A DNA stretch of 64,000 nt from Tolypocladium sp. Sup5 PDA-1 (Eukaryota > Ascomycota > Sordariomycetes > Hypocreales > Ophiocordycipitaceae). Every line of letters starts with the position of its first letter. Position 1 is the first letter of the stretch. The stretch is from positions 496,001-560,000 of the forward strand of contig JPHH03000004.1 of NCBI GenBank assembly GCA_000750105.3, written 5' to 3'. Below, piece by piece: positions 12,114 through 24,847 of this stretch. Made by a program: the position numbers and the translations under genes. Below the pieces are notes generated by a model. That model was not told where the DNA came from, ran no database searches, and saw nothing but the letters and a program-made list of their open reading frames with translations.

Positions 12114-14212
12114 GGGTCTCTCTCTACTGCAGCGCGGCGCCACGACGAGACCGTTCCAGATTATCGCAACAACCTGAAGTCGAGGGCGGCAGCAGCTGAA
12201 GGGCGAGGTTTTTGGCCCAGCCACTTGAAGAGGAACGGGAGCGTCGGGATTTAAGAATGGATTGGATGCGCCTAGGCTTGGCACCGCCGTGGGCTGTGGC
12301 TCAGCACTTCGGGCGACTGATCAGTGAGTCCAGGGACCGACTCTGACGCCGACGACACGGACCGGAAACGGTAACGGCCCAGCGTCACAGAGACCAGGCC
12401 AGGCGTGAGAGAGACAAGTTACGACCTAGGGCATCGGGATCGGGATGGCAAGGGGCAGCCGAGGTGCTCTTTATCCCCTCCTGCCGCTGCTCCTCAAAGG
12501 GGCTTTGTGGTTTGCATCATGGCGATCCTGCTTCGCCCTTTTTTGTCCACTACTCGTACGAAGTACTCGTAGGTAATATTACGCCCGCCGTCAGCGGACG
12601 CCAAGTCGGCTCAGCAGGGGATTCGGCCGAGCCGGGGGGCCAATTCACCCCGCCGATGCTCCAGTGAGATCCGTTCCCTTGCCGCTTGGTAAGAACATAC
12701 ATACTCGTCCAACTCCATCCAATCGTCAAGAGGCTGTACATACAACGCCGCGGGACGCGTCGTGAGGAAGCGCCTTGTGGCATTGCCTCGACCTCTGTGG
12801 CCCAGGCAGTATGAGACTCTGCACGACATAGCAAGCACCCTCACGCACTCGGACTCTCGGAGACGGACTCGATGATGGGCCAGAGGGCGGAGGCAGTGTC
12901 TGTACTGTGTACCTTACACCAGGTGAGTAAGGTACGGAGGACGAACTACGGATTAGTCGTACACACATCATTGGCGGAGCAGGCAGTGTTTGACCGCAGA
13001 CTGTTCCGATTCGCGGCGAAGCCAACAGCCATCGCCATAACGGGTCTCAATTTGCGACGGGCTCCCCAGGCGCTTTTGACAGACGATGCAGGGTACTTCG
13101 TACGTACGGAGTACGAAGTACGAGTAGGTAGAGGCATCCATCCGTCACGTCTTGACTCCACCAGCGACAAACTCCGCAGGGCCCGGCCAAGCCGGCCAAC
13201 GTCAGAGACAAGATGAAACCCGTTCGAGCCAACGGGCGGCAGGCGGCAGCTTCACCGACTAGCCCACTAGGCTCAGCCAGATATTACCGCATTGGGTAAA
13301 AGGAGGTCAACGGTACGCACAAAACGGCACTCTCGGGACTTTGCCAACGTCTCTTCTCTGTTCATCACCAGCCAGCCCCACAAGAAGCAAGCAAGACAGG
13401 ACCGCAGAGCCTGGGCTGCCCGGGCTGCCCAATAACGGTGAAACACGCAGGGCTGGGGATTGGATTGCTCGTTTCAAGACTGGTCAGGCAGGCCGTGCTT
13501 TTCGGGGGCGTTCGCTTCGTCTCTGTTGCTGCAATAAGGCGCAGTCCCGAGGTGAGGCCGCCAACCCAACCCGCCTGCCGACCCGAAGCTCGGCATGGTT
13601 AGGGGGACGTGTCGGATGCCACGCAATGGCCCCAATACTCGGCCGACAAATGGCCTTAATGCCTCGCCAACATCAAGGCCTTTGTGAGGTAGATACCTGC
13701 CGCCTCTCGATGCGCTAGCCCCGCTGGGAAGCCTCAGAGCAAAAGAAGAAACACATGCCAAAGCATAGGTATGACCTAACTGTATCTTTGAGCAAATGCG
13801 TAAGAACATCGATGATCGAGCCGTCCTGCAGACGATTCAACGCCGGCTTTGCGTGTTTGTCTCGATACATTGAATCCATCCATCAACCGCCGGCCGGCTT
13901 GTAAAGAACTTGGTATTTACGGTGCAGCGTTGGTAGGAGGCTTGCCGGCCTTAACGGTTGGGGTGACACAGACACACATACTAATACTCTACAGTACCAC
14001 GTTGATCCTCACAGTGTTCAAATGCCGACCAGGCCCACGAAGGACCTGCTCGGTACCACGTATCAGGCAGGCCCCGCAAGGGCAAGCAAGGCATAATCGA
14101 AAGCAGGGGTATCAAATTTCCGCTGTAAAGAGACAGCACGCATCTAGGCAAACATTTGTATACAAACAGCTCGCCGTTTGGTCGAACAAGTGCTTCACTT
14201 CCTGCTCTGTCT
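12114..14212. other. Intergenic region of 2.1 kb
   Basis: No supported gene is found. The stretch holds the lysophospholipase promoter on the minus strand and the 3' flank of the NADH kinase gene. It contains TACGGAGTA-type motifs near 12550-12570 and the hairpin-forming set at 13093-13121. Confidence 0.55.
13093..13121. repeat. Inverted GTACTTCGTAC / GTACGAAGTAC pair
   Basis: GTACTTCGTAC is followed within a few bases by its reverse complement GTACGAAGTAC, with a GTACGGAGTAC word between, so the DNA could form a hairpin. It belongs to the dispersed intergenic motif family also seen at 574-603 and 57582-57604. Confidence 0.7.
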
Positions 14213-15607
14213 CTAGTCGGTGAATTCCTCGCTCGGCGGTTCCCTGCCAAACGGGTGGTTGAACTTGAGCAGGCCGTTTAGGCCCCCGACCCAGGGATCG
14301 TCGTCCTCGGCTCGGATTACGCATGGCACGCCGCCGTGCCACTCTTCGCCGGGCCCAGCTCGGCCGACAAACTCGCCCTCGATGCGGATCTCCGTACCCG
14401 GAGACACGCCCGTGCACCGCTTACCGTCGATGTTGAGGTCTAGCCCCCGGCCCCTATTCTTAGAGCTCATCCGCAGACACACCCTGGTATCGAGAGGCAG
14501 CACGAGCGAGCGGAAGCTAAGGCTGCAGGGGCTGATGGGTGTGATGAGCAGCGACTTGACAAGCGGGTGTACGATCGGCCCCCCCGCACTCAGGCTGTAG
14601 GCTGTCGAGCCGGTTGGCGTACTGACGAGGATACCGTCTGCCGTCGTCTCCGTCAGGAAGTGCCCGTTCTGATAGATGTCGATGATGGCTAGGTGTGGGT
14701 GTGAGCCTCTGTGGACGGAGATTTCGTTGATGGCACGCAGTGATGGCGAAGCCTCCTTGGTCCCAGCTATTCCCGACTCGGGCTCGCTGGCAAGCGTGTC
14801 GGATACCTCGTGGTTGATATTGTTGCCTGCGCGGTCGAAGATGTCGGCCTTGATGCGGTGACGGAGGAGAACCTTGGAAGCTCTGTGAGCCCCCAGGCTC
14901 TTGCCCTTCATGCGCTCCCAGCCGGAATACGAGGCGGCAGAGCCGTCAGTTTTGTCCCTCTCGCCACGCGGCACGGCGGCGTCACGCATGGCCACGTCGC
15001 TTCCGCTCATGTACATCTCCCTCCAGGCCTTCTTGTGCTCCCCAAAGTCCCACTCCCCTAGGAAGCCGAGCGTCCCCATGCTGAAGGACAGGATCGGAGG
15101 GACAGAGCCATGTAGCTTGAACAAGCTGGCCGCCCGCAGGACTGTGCCATCGCCGCCAAAGGTGGCGATGACGTCGATCTTGTCTGCGATACTGGATGGG
15201 CTGTCGGAGACGTAGATGGGGAAGCTGAGCTGCTCCTGGATAGAAGAAGCGACACGCGGTTCGACGACGATATTGACCTCGGGGTACTCGCTGCGGATGT
15301 ATCTGGCAAACTTGACGACGGACTGGGCGACATCCGCCGAGTAGAGCTTCTGCACCAGGAGCAGGTTCCGCGGCGGGCGGGGCCACTTTAGTGACAGCAG
15401 AGACGACCCCGGCCTCGTGCTTTGCAGATATCGGGGGACCGTCCGCTCGGGGAGGCTATCGACGCTGCGAAGCTCAGCTAGGCCAAGCGAGCGCGTGGTT
15501 GAAAGGAGGCGAAGCGACGTGCGCGGACCGACGCATGATGGCCGAGGCTGGCACGCGGGTGGACGTGCCGCGAGGAGGAACCGCCCCAAGAGCATGCGTC
15601 TGGACAT
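14213..15607 (-). CDS. POS5: Mitochondrial NAD(H) kinase, POS5-like
   Basis: A single exon gives 464 aa from the ATG at 15607; an in-frame ATG 51 nt upstream is less likely. The first 60 residues are rich in Arg, Ser and Leu and lack acidic residues until about 46, as expected of a mitochondrial presequence. The NAD kinase domain has the GGDGTVL motif (about 151-157), FSMGTLGFLG, an NE pair in AINEISVHRG, and the conserved TPTGSTAYSLSAGGPI block. A Ser/Lys-rich insert lies between the two lobes. The family phosphorylates NAD(H) to NADP(H), and the mitochondrial member supplies NADPH for redox defence and iron-sulfur assembly. It is transcribed away from the acyltransferase gene at 16537. Confidence 0.92.
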   Translation of the reverse strand: MSRRMLLGRFLLAARPPACQPRPSCVGPRTSLRLLSTTRSLGLAELRSVDSLPERTVPRYLQSTRPGSSLLSLKWPRPPRNLLLVQKLYSADVAQSVVKFARYIRSEYPEVNIVVEPRVASSIQEQLSFPIYVSDSPSSIADKIDVIATFGGDGTVLRAASLFKLHGSVPPILSFSMGTLGFLGEWDFGEHKKAWREMYMSGSDVAMRDAAVPRGERDKTDGSAASYSGWERMKGKSLGAHRASKVLLRHRIKADIFDRAGNNINHEVSDTLASEPESGIAGTKEASPSLRAINEISVHRGSHPHLAIIDIYQNGHFLTETTADGILVSTPTGSTAYSLSAGGPIVHPLVKSLLITPISPCSLSFRSLVLPLDTRVCLRMSSKNRGRGLDLNIDGKRCTGVSPGTEIRIEGEFVGRAGPGEEWHGGVPCVIRAEDDDPWVGGLNGLLKFNHPFGREPPSEEFTD

Positions 15608-16536
15608 GTTAGCGATAAGATGCAGCGAACATGGCGCCAGGGTATGGGTGGGCGGCAATCGAAGAGCTGTTCATCAATGGTGGTGGGAATCGAGACCAGG
15701 GCTGAGGAAGCTGTCGAACACCACAGGCGACCCGGGAGGCGAGCAGGGAGGCGAGCTTGGAAATGCCAGCTTGTAATTAAAGGACAAGGTGCTGTTGACC
15801 GCCTGCCTTTCCAGGGCCGCGGGGCATCTACTATGTAACTGGGCTTCCGTGTGCCCCCCCCCCGCCGCCGCCTTTGGAAGGTCGGGACCGTGAGGTCCCT
15901 TGGAAGCTATAACTTACCTATGGGCGCAACGACGCAACAATCATAAGCTCGCTGCACGTTCATGCATACCTATGCACAGGGAAATGCCCCCGGTTGGCAA
16001 CAGAGACGGCCCGGCACAGCTGCTTGTCGACAACGCTGGCAATCACATTGTAACGACTATGAGCAGCCCAGGCACCTACACCCCACCGCAACTCTCAACT
16101 GGCCGCAGCTCATTGGACGCCTGGCCATCAGCTGTCCCTGCTGGGTGACTGGTTGACTGGGTCGTCATCGCATCACATGCGGAGCGCCCAACACAACCAC
16201 CACGAGTTTCTCATCCTCGCACCGGTCGCATAAACAGCCCTTGCGCCCAAAGGCAATCCGACCAGGTGTCTACCCTAGGTACCCGTGGGCGCACCTGATA
16301 CCCGCTTCGCGAGTGCACATCTCTGAAACTCTCTCCAGCACGCCTCCGCACGACTGCCCGCTGAAGCGAGAGCCGGTACAAACCCAAGCGCAGATCGTGG
16401 TGAACTCGGTCAACGAACTCTTGCGTTCAACCCGACCGAAGAAATCGCCTCGGCCATCGTGTTCCGGCCGACCCAGTTCCGCCTGCAAGGGGATTCTGTG
16501 CTGCAAGACGACGAGAGAGCCGAATCAGCAGCCGTC
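15608..16536. other. Divergent promoter region
   Basis: This is about 930 bp between the NADH kinase (-) and acyltransferase (+) starts. It contains a run of C residues near 15848-15858. The acyltransferase frame is open upstream to 16459, so its start may lie further left than chosen here. Confidence 0.55.
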
Positions 16537-18025
16537 ATGGGGGACCTCCAACATCCCGACCCTTCCGAGACGGATATACCGAGCCCAGAGTTGGCGGCAG
16601 CATTCAAGGAGCAGGAGCAGGACCCAGGGCTAGAGCCACCGAGACGCTCGGGATATGCGCACCCATCTGGAAAGGCAGGGCATGGCCGTCTCACGCAGGT
16701 GCTGCGCGGCCTGGCGTTTGCCGTATACTTTAACCTCTGCTGCTTCACGTTGGTCCCCCGTCCTCGATTGTTCTGCCGGCTCGCGAGGCATCCAGACTCA
16801 GCTGACACTTGGTCTTGAAGAATTGCCGTAACACAGTTTATCGGCGCCCCCCTGTACTTTGTGAACCGCGAGTGGTTCTACGCCTACATGGCCATGACGA
16901 AGAGCTCCTTTGCCCTCACAATGACCGTCATGACGCAGATGTGGGGTCCCACGACGATACGCATCAGTGGCGACGAGTCTGTCGCGGGACAGATCAGGCC
17001 GACCAAGGATGGAGGAGTCCAGTTTTCGTTTCCCGAGCGCATGGTCTTGATTGCCAATCATCAGGTGAGCCCTCACTTCCAGCGGCAAGGCAACGAAGCA
17101 AGGCGGAGCAGGGGGCAGGGGGCAGGCTGACGGAAGATCCGGGCTGCAGATTTACACCGACTGGCTGTATCTCTGGTGGATTGGCTACGTCAACCGCCCT
17201 GGGATGCACGGGCACCTGTACATCATATTGAAGGAGTCGCTCAAGTATATCCCTATCATCGGCACAGGAATGATGTTTTACGGGTTCATCTTCATGTCGA
17301 GGAAGATGGCGACGGACCAGCCACGCTTGGCGTACCGGCTGAACAAGCTCAAGCAGAGGAGGCTCGACCCCAAGGGCACGACATATCTAGACCCGATGTG
17401 GCTGCTCCTGTTTCCCGAAGGAACGAATCTGTCAGCCAACGGGCGGAGGAAGTCGGCGCAGTGGGCCAAGAAGAACGGGTTGAAGGACCCGGAACATGTG
17501 ATGCTCCCGCGGAGCCTGGGCATCTTCTATTGCCTCAGCGAGCTCAAGGGCACCGTGGACTATGTGTACGACTGCACCGTCGCCTACGAAGGGATCCCGT
17601 AAGTCGAGGCACGCCGGAGAGACTCGGACGCAGCTGACCAATGGATTCGCAGGCGAGGCAAGTACGGAGAGGAAATATTCGGACTGGCGAGCACCTACTT
17701 CCAGGGTCGGCCGCCCAAGTCGGTCAACCTGTACTGGCGGCGGTTTCGCGTTGCCGATATTCCCCTCGATGACCAGGACAAGTTTGACCTGTGGCTGCGT
17801 GAGCAGTGGTACAAGAAGGATGCGCTTATGGAGGAGTACCTAACTACTGGGCGCTTCCCAGCAATGGCTGGCGCCGAGACGGACTTCATCGAGACCCCGG
17901 TCCGCACGCGCTACCCCTGGGAGATTCTTCAAGTCTTCACCGTGGTGGGGATCTGCGGGCTGGCGTGGAATAATGTGAGGAAGCTCCTGCATGCAGCCTC
18001 CAAAAGCCTTGGTTTCTATGTGTAG
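16537..18025 (+). CDS. LPLAT-family acyltransferase (lysophospholipid/lysocardiolipin type)
   Basis: Four exons, 16537-16748, 16821-17064, 17150-17598 and 17653-18025, give 425 aa. The first intron uses a weaker GTTGGT donor, but the phases fit and the join restores VTQFIGAPLYFVNREW. The catalytic HX4D motif NHQIYTDW (about His151-Asp156) is split by the second intron exactly after NHQ. LLFPEGTNLS is the substrate-binding motif. Two hydrophobic stretches, VLRGLAFAVYFNLCCFT and a C-terminal ILQVFTVVGICGLAW, indicate membrane association. This pattern matches fungal 1-acyl-glycerophosphate / lysocardiolipin acyltransferase homologues (ALCAT/CST26 group), which act in ER or mitochondrion-associated membranes. 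The exact acceptor lipid is not predictable. ATG 16537 has a good context, and an in-frame ATG at 16459 is possible. Confidence 0.9.
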
Positions 18026-19739
18026 CCAGCAAAGTACTTTGCCTCGGGACAGAACGGCTCTGGGCGCCAAGTTCTGGCTTGCGGTCTCGATGTTGGGAGG
18101 CTTGATATTGGATGGCGTAGTGGAGGTTTGATCAGCTTGCATATGATGGGTGGGCTGTCAAACCACATGGTAGAACCGGGTAGGCGTTACTTGAAACGTC
18201 AATTTATGTACGGAGTACTCGTAAGGACTAGACTGGGTAGTCCGTAGACACTGGACTGGGGACTCAAGATTATTCGGGTCGAAGCACGGACGAGCATGTA
18301 AGAAATGAAAAGGTGGAGGCTGCTCAGCTCGCAGCCTCTTGATGGCCACACCAGGATGCACGTCAGGCAACCCCCCGTACTTCGTAGCAGCCCTGGGGAG
18401 CTCGTACGGGGTATGCCTCGGCATCGAGCGAGGCGTAACGCAACTTGATTGGTCGGGACGACGCCATGGTGGACGTCTGGCGGACATGAGCCTCGAAGGC
18501 AATAGCGCGGACCGTCGACTTGGCATCGCGGGAGAGAGCCTCGTACGCACTCAAGACGTATGTACACGAATAGATGCGTGAATGGCGTCGCGGCGACACG
18601 CACACTCCTTGGGACAACGACCGACTAAAGGAGATGGCGCCGATGCTTGTGCCGGACGAGGCTTGTGGCGAGATGGGCTTGCCGAGGTCATGTAAGTCTG
18701 AGCCACCCGGACGTGCCCGACCTGCCAGGAGATGGGCGATTGGATGTTTCTTGGAGGTGAAGCTGACTCTAGAAAGCCATTCACCACCGCACCCGGCTGT
18801 TGATTTTGGCTACACCAACGTCCATGGCCCAACACTTGGATAGGTACGGACTAATACTACTCCATAGGCACCTTGAGGACTCCCGGGGGAGCCTTTCGCG
18901 CTCAAAGTACCCAAACTTGCCAGGCCCAGCTCGGTAGTTCCCCTTACCCAGCCCGCGCGCGGCAGTGCCCCAATAAGCACGCGCTAATCGAGGGTCCTAG
19001 CGCCAAATAGGGCAGGAGGGCGACCTACCCCGCAGGTTGGCTCGATGGCGTTGGGAAACCCCAGATTTCATCCCGCCTCATCATCCCACCCGGGCCACCC
19101 CCCTTCGTCTCCTCGACAGCCTCTCTGGAGTGCCCACTTAGGAGTACATGTCGGCGCCGTAGTCTATTCTACGGGGCCACATTGGTGGCCGGGAGATGCT
19201 ATTCGTGGGGCGACGACGGGGGTTCCTCCGCATCGGGCAGCATCCCGCTGTCCTCTATCTACAAGCTATCGAAGGCGGCCCTGTCGACCAACACGCCATG
19301 GCACATGGTGACCTGGCACAGCATGATGCTTTGAGGAGCACGGCGGGGGGCAAGGGGATAGCGACGGCGACCCGAGGCAACTCCGCGGCTCGCCACGCCA
19401 CGGCCCCAGCCCGGGCTCGGCATGGCCACAGCTGCCAACAGACGCCACGCCACCGCGGCGCGCAAACGACCGCGGGCTGGATTTCCACTGGCGCCCTGCC
19501 CTTGCCCTTGGGACGAGCCTCCGCTACCACCCTACTATATCTTCTGACGCAGCCCTCCCCAATTCATCCTCGTCGCTCCCGTCTACAACCCGTCCAGTCC
19601 AAGACGCTCAACTGTCGCACTCGATCTTCCTCACCAGGCCTCTCCATAGCCATCTTCACCCTCTTCGTGCCCTCCCTCCCCGCCGCGTTTGGGCTGCTGG
19701 CGCACAGCACACCCCCCATTCCGGACATCCATCAACACA
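18026..19739. other. Intergenic region of 1.7 kb
   Basis: No supported gene is found. GTACGGAGTACTCG (about 18209) and GTACTTCGTAG (about 18377) motifs are present. The right-hand 150 bp are pyrimidine-rich and probably form the leader of the MFS gene. Confidence 0.55.
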
Positions 19740-21560
19740 ATGGACGGCAGAGGGGCAGACCACGAGAAGCAGGCGGTCGGCTTCGCCCACATCGACACAG
19801 TCAGAGACAATGCCGACAATGAGGTCGGCAAGCTTGACAGCCACCATGACTTCACGCCCCAGGAGCAGCGCAACATCATCCGCCGCATTGACCGTCGCCT
19901 TGTCGTCACTGTTGGCCTCATGTACTGTGTCAGTCTCATGGACCGCACCAACATGAGCGCCGCCAGCATCGCCGGCATGACCGTCGAGCTCAAATTGGAG
20001 GGGTACCGTTATGTGAGTCCTTCAACAGTCGTATTCTAGTTGATGAAGCGCCCATGACATGACGCTGACAAAAGCCCGTCCTTCCCATAGAACATTGCCA
20101 ATCTCGTCTTCTTCATTCCGTACATCATCTTCCAGCCCCCGTCCACCATCCTGGTTCGTGGAGTCGGCCCACGGGTGCACCTTGCAGGCATTACCCTGTT
20201 GTGGGGAGCCGCCATGATCGGCATGGGCTTTGTCAAAAGCTTTGAGCAACTTGCCGGCCTTAGGGTTGTCCTCGGCTTCCTAGAGGCAGGCTTCTTCCCG
20301 AGCTGCGTCTACTTGCTCAGCACATGGTACACGCGATGTAAGCCTCAACCAAGGCTACGAGACCTTGCCTACTCCGCCTCATCTTGCCGGGGAGCACAAC
20401 CAGACTAACGTATACGTATCATAGACGAGGTTGGCAAACGATACTCACTCTTCTATCTGCTCGGCTGCGTTGCGTCGGCCTTCTCCGGTATTCTGGCCTA
20501 CGGGGTACGTCTGCTTCCCTCATCTTCGCCTTCTCGTCAGCGGACGTGTTTACTCGCGCAACTGTACCTCTCTGCTGCCTTGCCGCACCTCTCGCTGACT
20601 CCATCATCGCAGCTCATGCAACTCAACGGTAAGCAGGGCATCACTGGCTGGCGCTGGATCTTCATCATCGAAGGCGTCATCACGTGCGGCTTAGCCATCG
20701 CGGGCTACTGGCTCCTGGTTGACTTCCCCGACTCTCAGCGGAAATCATGGAAGTTCCTGGGCCAGCGCGAGCGGCAGTGGGTTGTTGACCGAATCCAGAT
20801 GGACCGCGGAGACTCAAAGGTGCCGCCCTTTAACCTGCGCAAATTCCTTGGCGCGGGTACAGACTGGAAGATCTGGGCTTACGCCATGATTTTCTTCAAT
20901 ACGACCACCATGTCGTACGCCCTGGCCTACACTTTGCCCATCATCCTCGTCGGCAATATGAAATTTACCGTCGCCCAGGCTCAGTGCCTCGTTGCTCCAC
21001 CCTATGTCCTCGCCGGTATCGTCATGTTCCTCACTGGCTACTGTGGCGATAGGTTCCGCGTCCGCGGACCTCTCATCTTGTTCAACATGCTGCTCTGCCT
21101 CATCGGTCTGCCCATAATGGGGTGGCACAGCAACGCGGCGGTTCGTTACTTTGGCGTCTTCCTGGTAACCGCAGGAGCCAACAGCAACATCCCTGCCACC
21201 ATGTCGTTCCAGGCCAACAACGTGCGCGGTCAGTGGAAACGTGCCTTCTGCAGCGCCACCCTCGTTGGTTTTGGCGGCGTCGGGGGTATTGTTGGTAGCC
21301 TGGTGTTCCGGGACCAGGACAAGGCTACAGGATACAAGCCGGGCATGTACACGTGCATTGCGTGTTCTCTCCTGAGCGTGATTCTCGTTTTGCTCTGCGA
21401 CTCGGACTTTTACAGACAAAACAAGCTGGCGGACCAGGGCAAGAGGTCGCTGGAATCTCACGACGATGTAAGCCGACGACCCTCCCCACTCCCCAGACGC
21501 AGCTTCGTGACTAACTGGCCCCAGGACGCCACCCCTGACGATTTCCGTTATACCTACTGA
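19740..21560 (+). CDS. MFS transporter, Dal5 / anion:cation symporter type
   Basis: Five exons, 19740-20012, 20091-20337, 20425-20504, 20613-21467 and 21525-21560, give 496 aa. All introns are GT..AG with recognisable branch sites. The last intron (57 nt, GTAAGC donor, CTAAC branch) has an in-frame alternative reading, but splicing gives a short acidic ending DATPDDFRYTY. The protein carries LMDRTNMSAASIAGM in the first transmembrane region, GFLEAGFFPSCVYLLSTWY, GWRWIFIIEGVIT and about twelve hydrophobic segments. These are hallmarks of the allantoate/nicotinate/vitamin permease group (Dal5-Tna1 family). Substrates in this group range over allantoate, nicotinic acid, biotin and dipeptides, so I do not assign one. 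It is a plasma-membrane protein. Confidence 0.92.
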
Positions 21561-22726
21561 GTGTTGCCCAGCAGTGGCCGTGACCTATACTCATGATTTG
21601 GGGGGTTCGGGCAGTCATGTGCCAGGGAGCGAAGGCATTGGCGCCGTTCTGGGTAACATGTGAATTTCATAATGGAAAGCTCATCAGTTCCACGAGGCAG
21701 TGAACATTTATGAACGTGAAGTTCGCGAAGAGGACCTGACTGAAATGCCATCCGTTCCAGACCATAATCAGACCACGATGTCCGTTTCCAGCTGCACCGT
21801 TTACCGCAGATTGTTCACAATTACCTGCCCAGGTGCTGGGTGCAATACACATATTGCTCTGCTGCAATCTGGCCTGCGCTGGAGAGTTCCCGGTGAAGCG
21901 TGGCATGCTACAGTCGAGATCTTTAACCAAACACCGTGGTCATGCTTCTGCTTCTGGGATAAGGGTACCCACCTTATCATTACGTTTCCTGGGCCAGCGC
22001 CCTGGCAAAGAGAGACTGTTCGTCCCGGGGCCAATTGCAGCCACTCTGCCCCAGACGTTGACGTTAACGAAACATCTGGCCTTGCAGACCGGTGCTTCCT
22101 TCCACCAGAACTGTTCATGGTCCTTGGGCAACATGATGTTTGTTATTGCCATTAGCATCGGCGCGGACGCGGGTAGACTTTTGCATTACTTGTATTTACG
22201 CCATGTGCTTAGTCTGGTGCCAGGCGAAAGATGCGACTTATGATGCCAGGGGTGGCGTTTGGGCCCGCAGAGAGAAAGGGTGCAGGTTCAAACCCAAGCA
22301 CAGTCAGACCTTGCGGTGATGCCAGACTTATAAATCAGATGAGCAAGGGCGCCGCCATCTTCAACTTACGTCTTTTGATACATAAGCCAATGAGTCTTGG
22401 TTCATCGACCCGGCTTGCAACCCCCCACATACTTCGGTCTGCGGCCATCGGTGAATTACCTGAATTGGAAGTAGCCCTCGTGTCATACATGGCATTAGCA
22501 GATGGTAGTGCGGGGGCATTGCCTTGACATTTGCTGGACAATGACGCTGTCCCACCTCTAGAGATTTACTCGAGAAAACAACTTGACTGCTCCGCATCCA
22601 GCCAAACGGACATGTAATCGCTTCCGGTACAGATATTGAGCTCGGCAGTCCATTGTCGCTGTAAAACTAGCCGATACAACCATTTGCTGCTGCGTTTCCC
22701 ATCCGCACATCCTGGTGTATCTTTAT
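21561..22726. other. Convergent intergenic region of 1.2 kb
   Basis: The region lies between the ends of the MFS gene (+) and the Zn2Cys6 gene (-). It has lower GC than its neighbours. A GGTTCAAACCC word near 22284 resembles a tRNA B box, but no tRNA cloverleaf can be folded around it. Confidence 0.55.
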
Positions 22727-24847
22727 CTAATTGCCAATTTCTAGGGGCCCCTCATTCACCTCCTCTGCAATCGTGAGAGGAAACAATGGCTGGATTCTGG
22801 CAGCAAAGACGGTGGTTGCCTTCTGTACCAGAGGTTGAAGGTATTGCGACTCGCGGCCCCGGAAGCCAGATAGGAACACCATGAAGCTGTGCAGCAGATC
22901 GGGCACGCAAAAGAAGCCGGTGTCGTTCAGATCGCTGACTCCCAAGCCGGTTATAAAATCACAAAGACAGTTTGCGGCGTCTGAGATCTTCTGTTCCTGA
23001 TCGTCGGTAGGGTTAGCATCAGACCCATCTTGGCAGCGAACCACTCTACACCCGGTCCGGGCACATCAGCTCACCATTCCAATTCCATGTGCCTCTAACG
23101 AGAGTTGATTGGCCTTGGAAATGATCCGCAACAACGTCTTCGATATGTCGAGAACGTATTGCTCGTGGACCCTCCTGTTGTTGTACTGGCTCCCGGCGGA
23201 ATCGATGGCATCGACACCGACAGTGTGAGGGGGGAACCGCCGAACATGCATTTGACACACGAGCACGCGCAGCCATTGCTGTGTTACCAGGACATCCAAC
23301 CTCTGCGTTTCGTCTATTTCGGAGAGGGACAGCGACCCGGTAACGTCCTCTTGGCTCAGGAGCTTCGTCATCGACTCGCACGGGTCCCCAGAAATGCAAG
23401 CGTCGCTAGCCGGAGGGGGTCGTCTCCATGCCGAGACGAACTCATTGTCAATCGTTTTGAAAATCTTTGTCAGGGTGACGAATCCGTAAATCAGCTTCGG
23501 GTCCTGCGATTCAAACACTTTGGGGAGCTCCATGGACGGGCGCAACATGACCTGTCGGCGGTGTTGCAATGCGTAGGCTCTGGTGAAGAATCCGTCAGCG
23601 CTGCTCTAAAACTCGGTCCAGTCTTTCCAGTGGCAAAGACCGTGGAGGCCGCCAGACCTTTCTGTTATAAAGAGCAACCAAAACAGCCGGCATCGACGCT
23701 GCTGTGTCTCCGCATCCAGACCGGCATACGAGCCCGCCTCATCGACCCCGAGGGACTGAGCAAAGCTGATTGCCTCGCGCAGATAGTACCACGCGGATCG
23801 GCTTTGGTCCAAGTTTCCGTAGTATGCGAAAAGGAAGAAAGACGTCAGGACGGTCCATTCATCCGCGTCCTCTATGAACGCATACTGTTGTCGAGCTTGC
23901 AGGCACTGGGAAACAAAGAACTGGGCCGAGAATGGAGGCTGACCGGGACCTGGGCTAGATCCTGTCGTAGAATCGTCGAACCCTCCAGCCGCCATTTGGG
24001 GATCCCCAATGTTCAGCTGCACGACTACTGCCGCTGAGAGAGCGGCCAGGAGGGCATATGCACCCCCCGGCATTGGCCGCGCCAGCGACTCCTCCGCGTC
24101 CAACAAGGCCATGAGGCATTGGCGATCGAGAACCGGGAAGATGGGATACATGCGGGCGAAAAAGAGCCGCACGTATGGCTCGAAAAAGGCCTGAGGGAGC
24201 TGAAATGTCTCATTCTCATCGCAGGGCCAGGGCGAGTTATTCAAGCACGAGGAGTCGACGCCGTTTGACTGCGCGGGCAAGTCGTCGAAGCAAGTCCCAG
24301 AACCGGTATGCCGGGCCTCGACACAAAGGCCGACACCATGCTCTGATGAGTTTGCCGCGTCGTTGCAGGTTTGAGATTCGCTGCAGCCGCGTAGCCATTC
24401 GGAGGCCGCCGCCGGAGTCAAGGGCAAAGCGTTTCTGGAGATGTCCTCATCGGGCAGTGCAAACGACATGGAGGCTCCTACAAAGGCACCCTGATGGGCC
24501 TCTGTGAACTGGACCGGGGCATCCGGACGCTCATCCTCGCACTCCGCATCGTTGATGTCGTCTTGGGAGGGGAACTGGATTCGACTCACCGAGTCCAGGT
24601 CCGAGTCCGGGGCATCGGAGATGGCCCGCTTCGTTGCATGTCGGTCGACCTTTGTGCGCCGGCGAGGTCCTCTGCGCTTTGGAGCCGCCGAATACGTGCA
24701 CACGGAGTTTGCCTTGTTGCAGTTTCCACAGGTCCGCCGATGCCTGTCGCATCGACTTTTGCGTCTTCGACACTGGTCACACGCCTGTCCCGGGGCTTCT
24801 GTTAACGGGGCGCCAGGCCTTGTTTGATACACGTTGAAGGAGAGCAT
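22727..24847 (-). CDS. Zn2Cys6 fungal transcription factor beside a sugar permease
   Basis: Three exons, 24847-23658, 23579-23075 and 22996-22727, with 78-nt introns, give 654 aa. The first intron has an unusual GTCTGG donor, but phase and homology fit (ITER joined to AYALQH). The binuclear cluster has Cys at 23, 26, 33, 40, 43 and 50 (CX2CX6CX6CX2CX6C), followed by a basic linker RRGPRRRTKVDRH. The middle homology region starts about residue 200 with FFEPYVRLFFARMYPIFPVLDR, then WYYLREAISFAQSLG, and RCRLFWLLFITERAYALQHR, as in regulators of carbohydrate genes such as the MalR/AmyR/XlnR-type group. It is nuclear. It is transcribed divergently from the permease at 25588, which suggests it regulates that gene; this is inference from position. 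Confidence 0.9.

Noticed and set aside
22213..22315. Possible tRNA around GGTTCAAACCC
   Set aside because: A B-box-like word is present, but no matching A box, T-stem pairing or 7-bp acceptor stem can be formed at tRNA distances.
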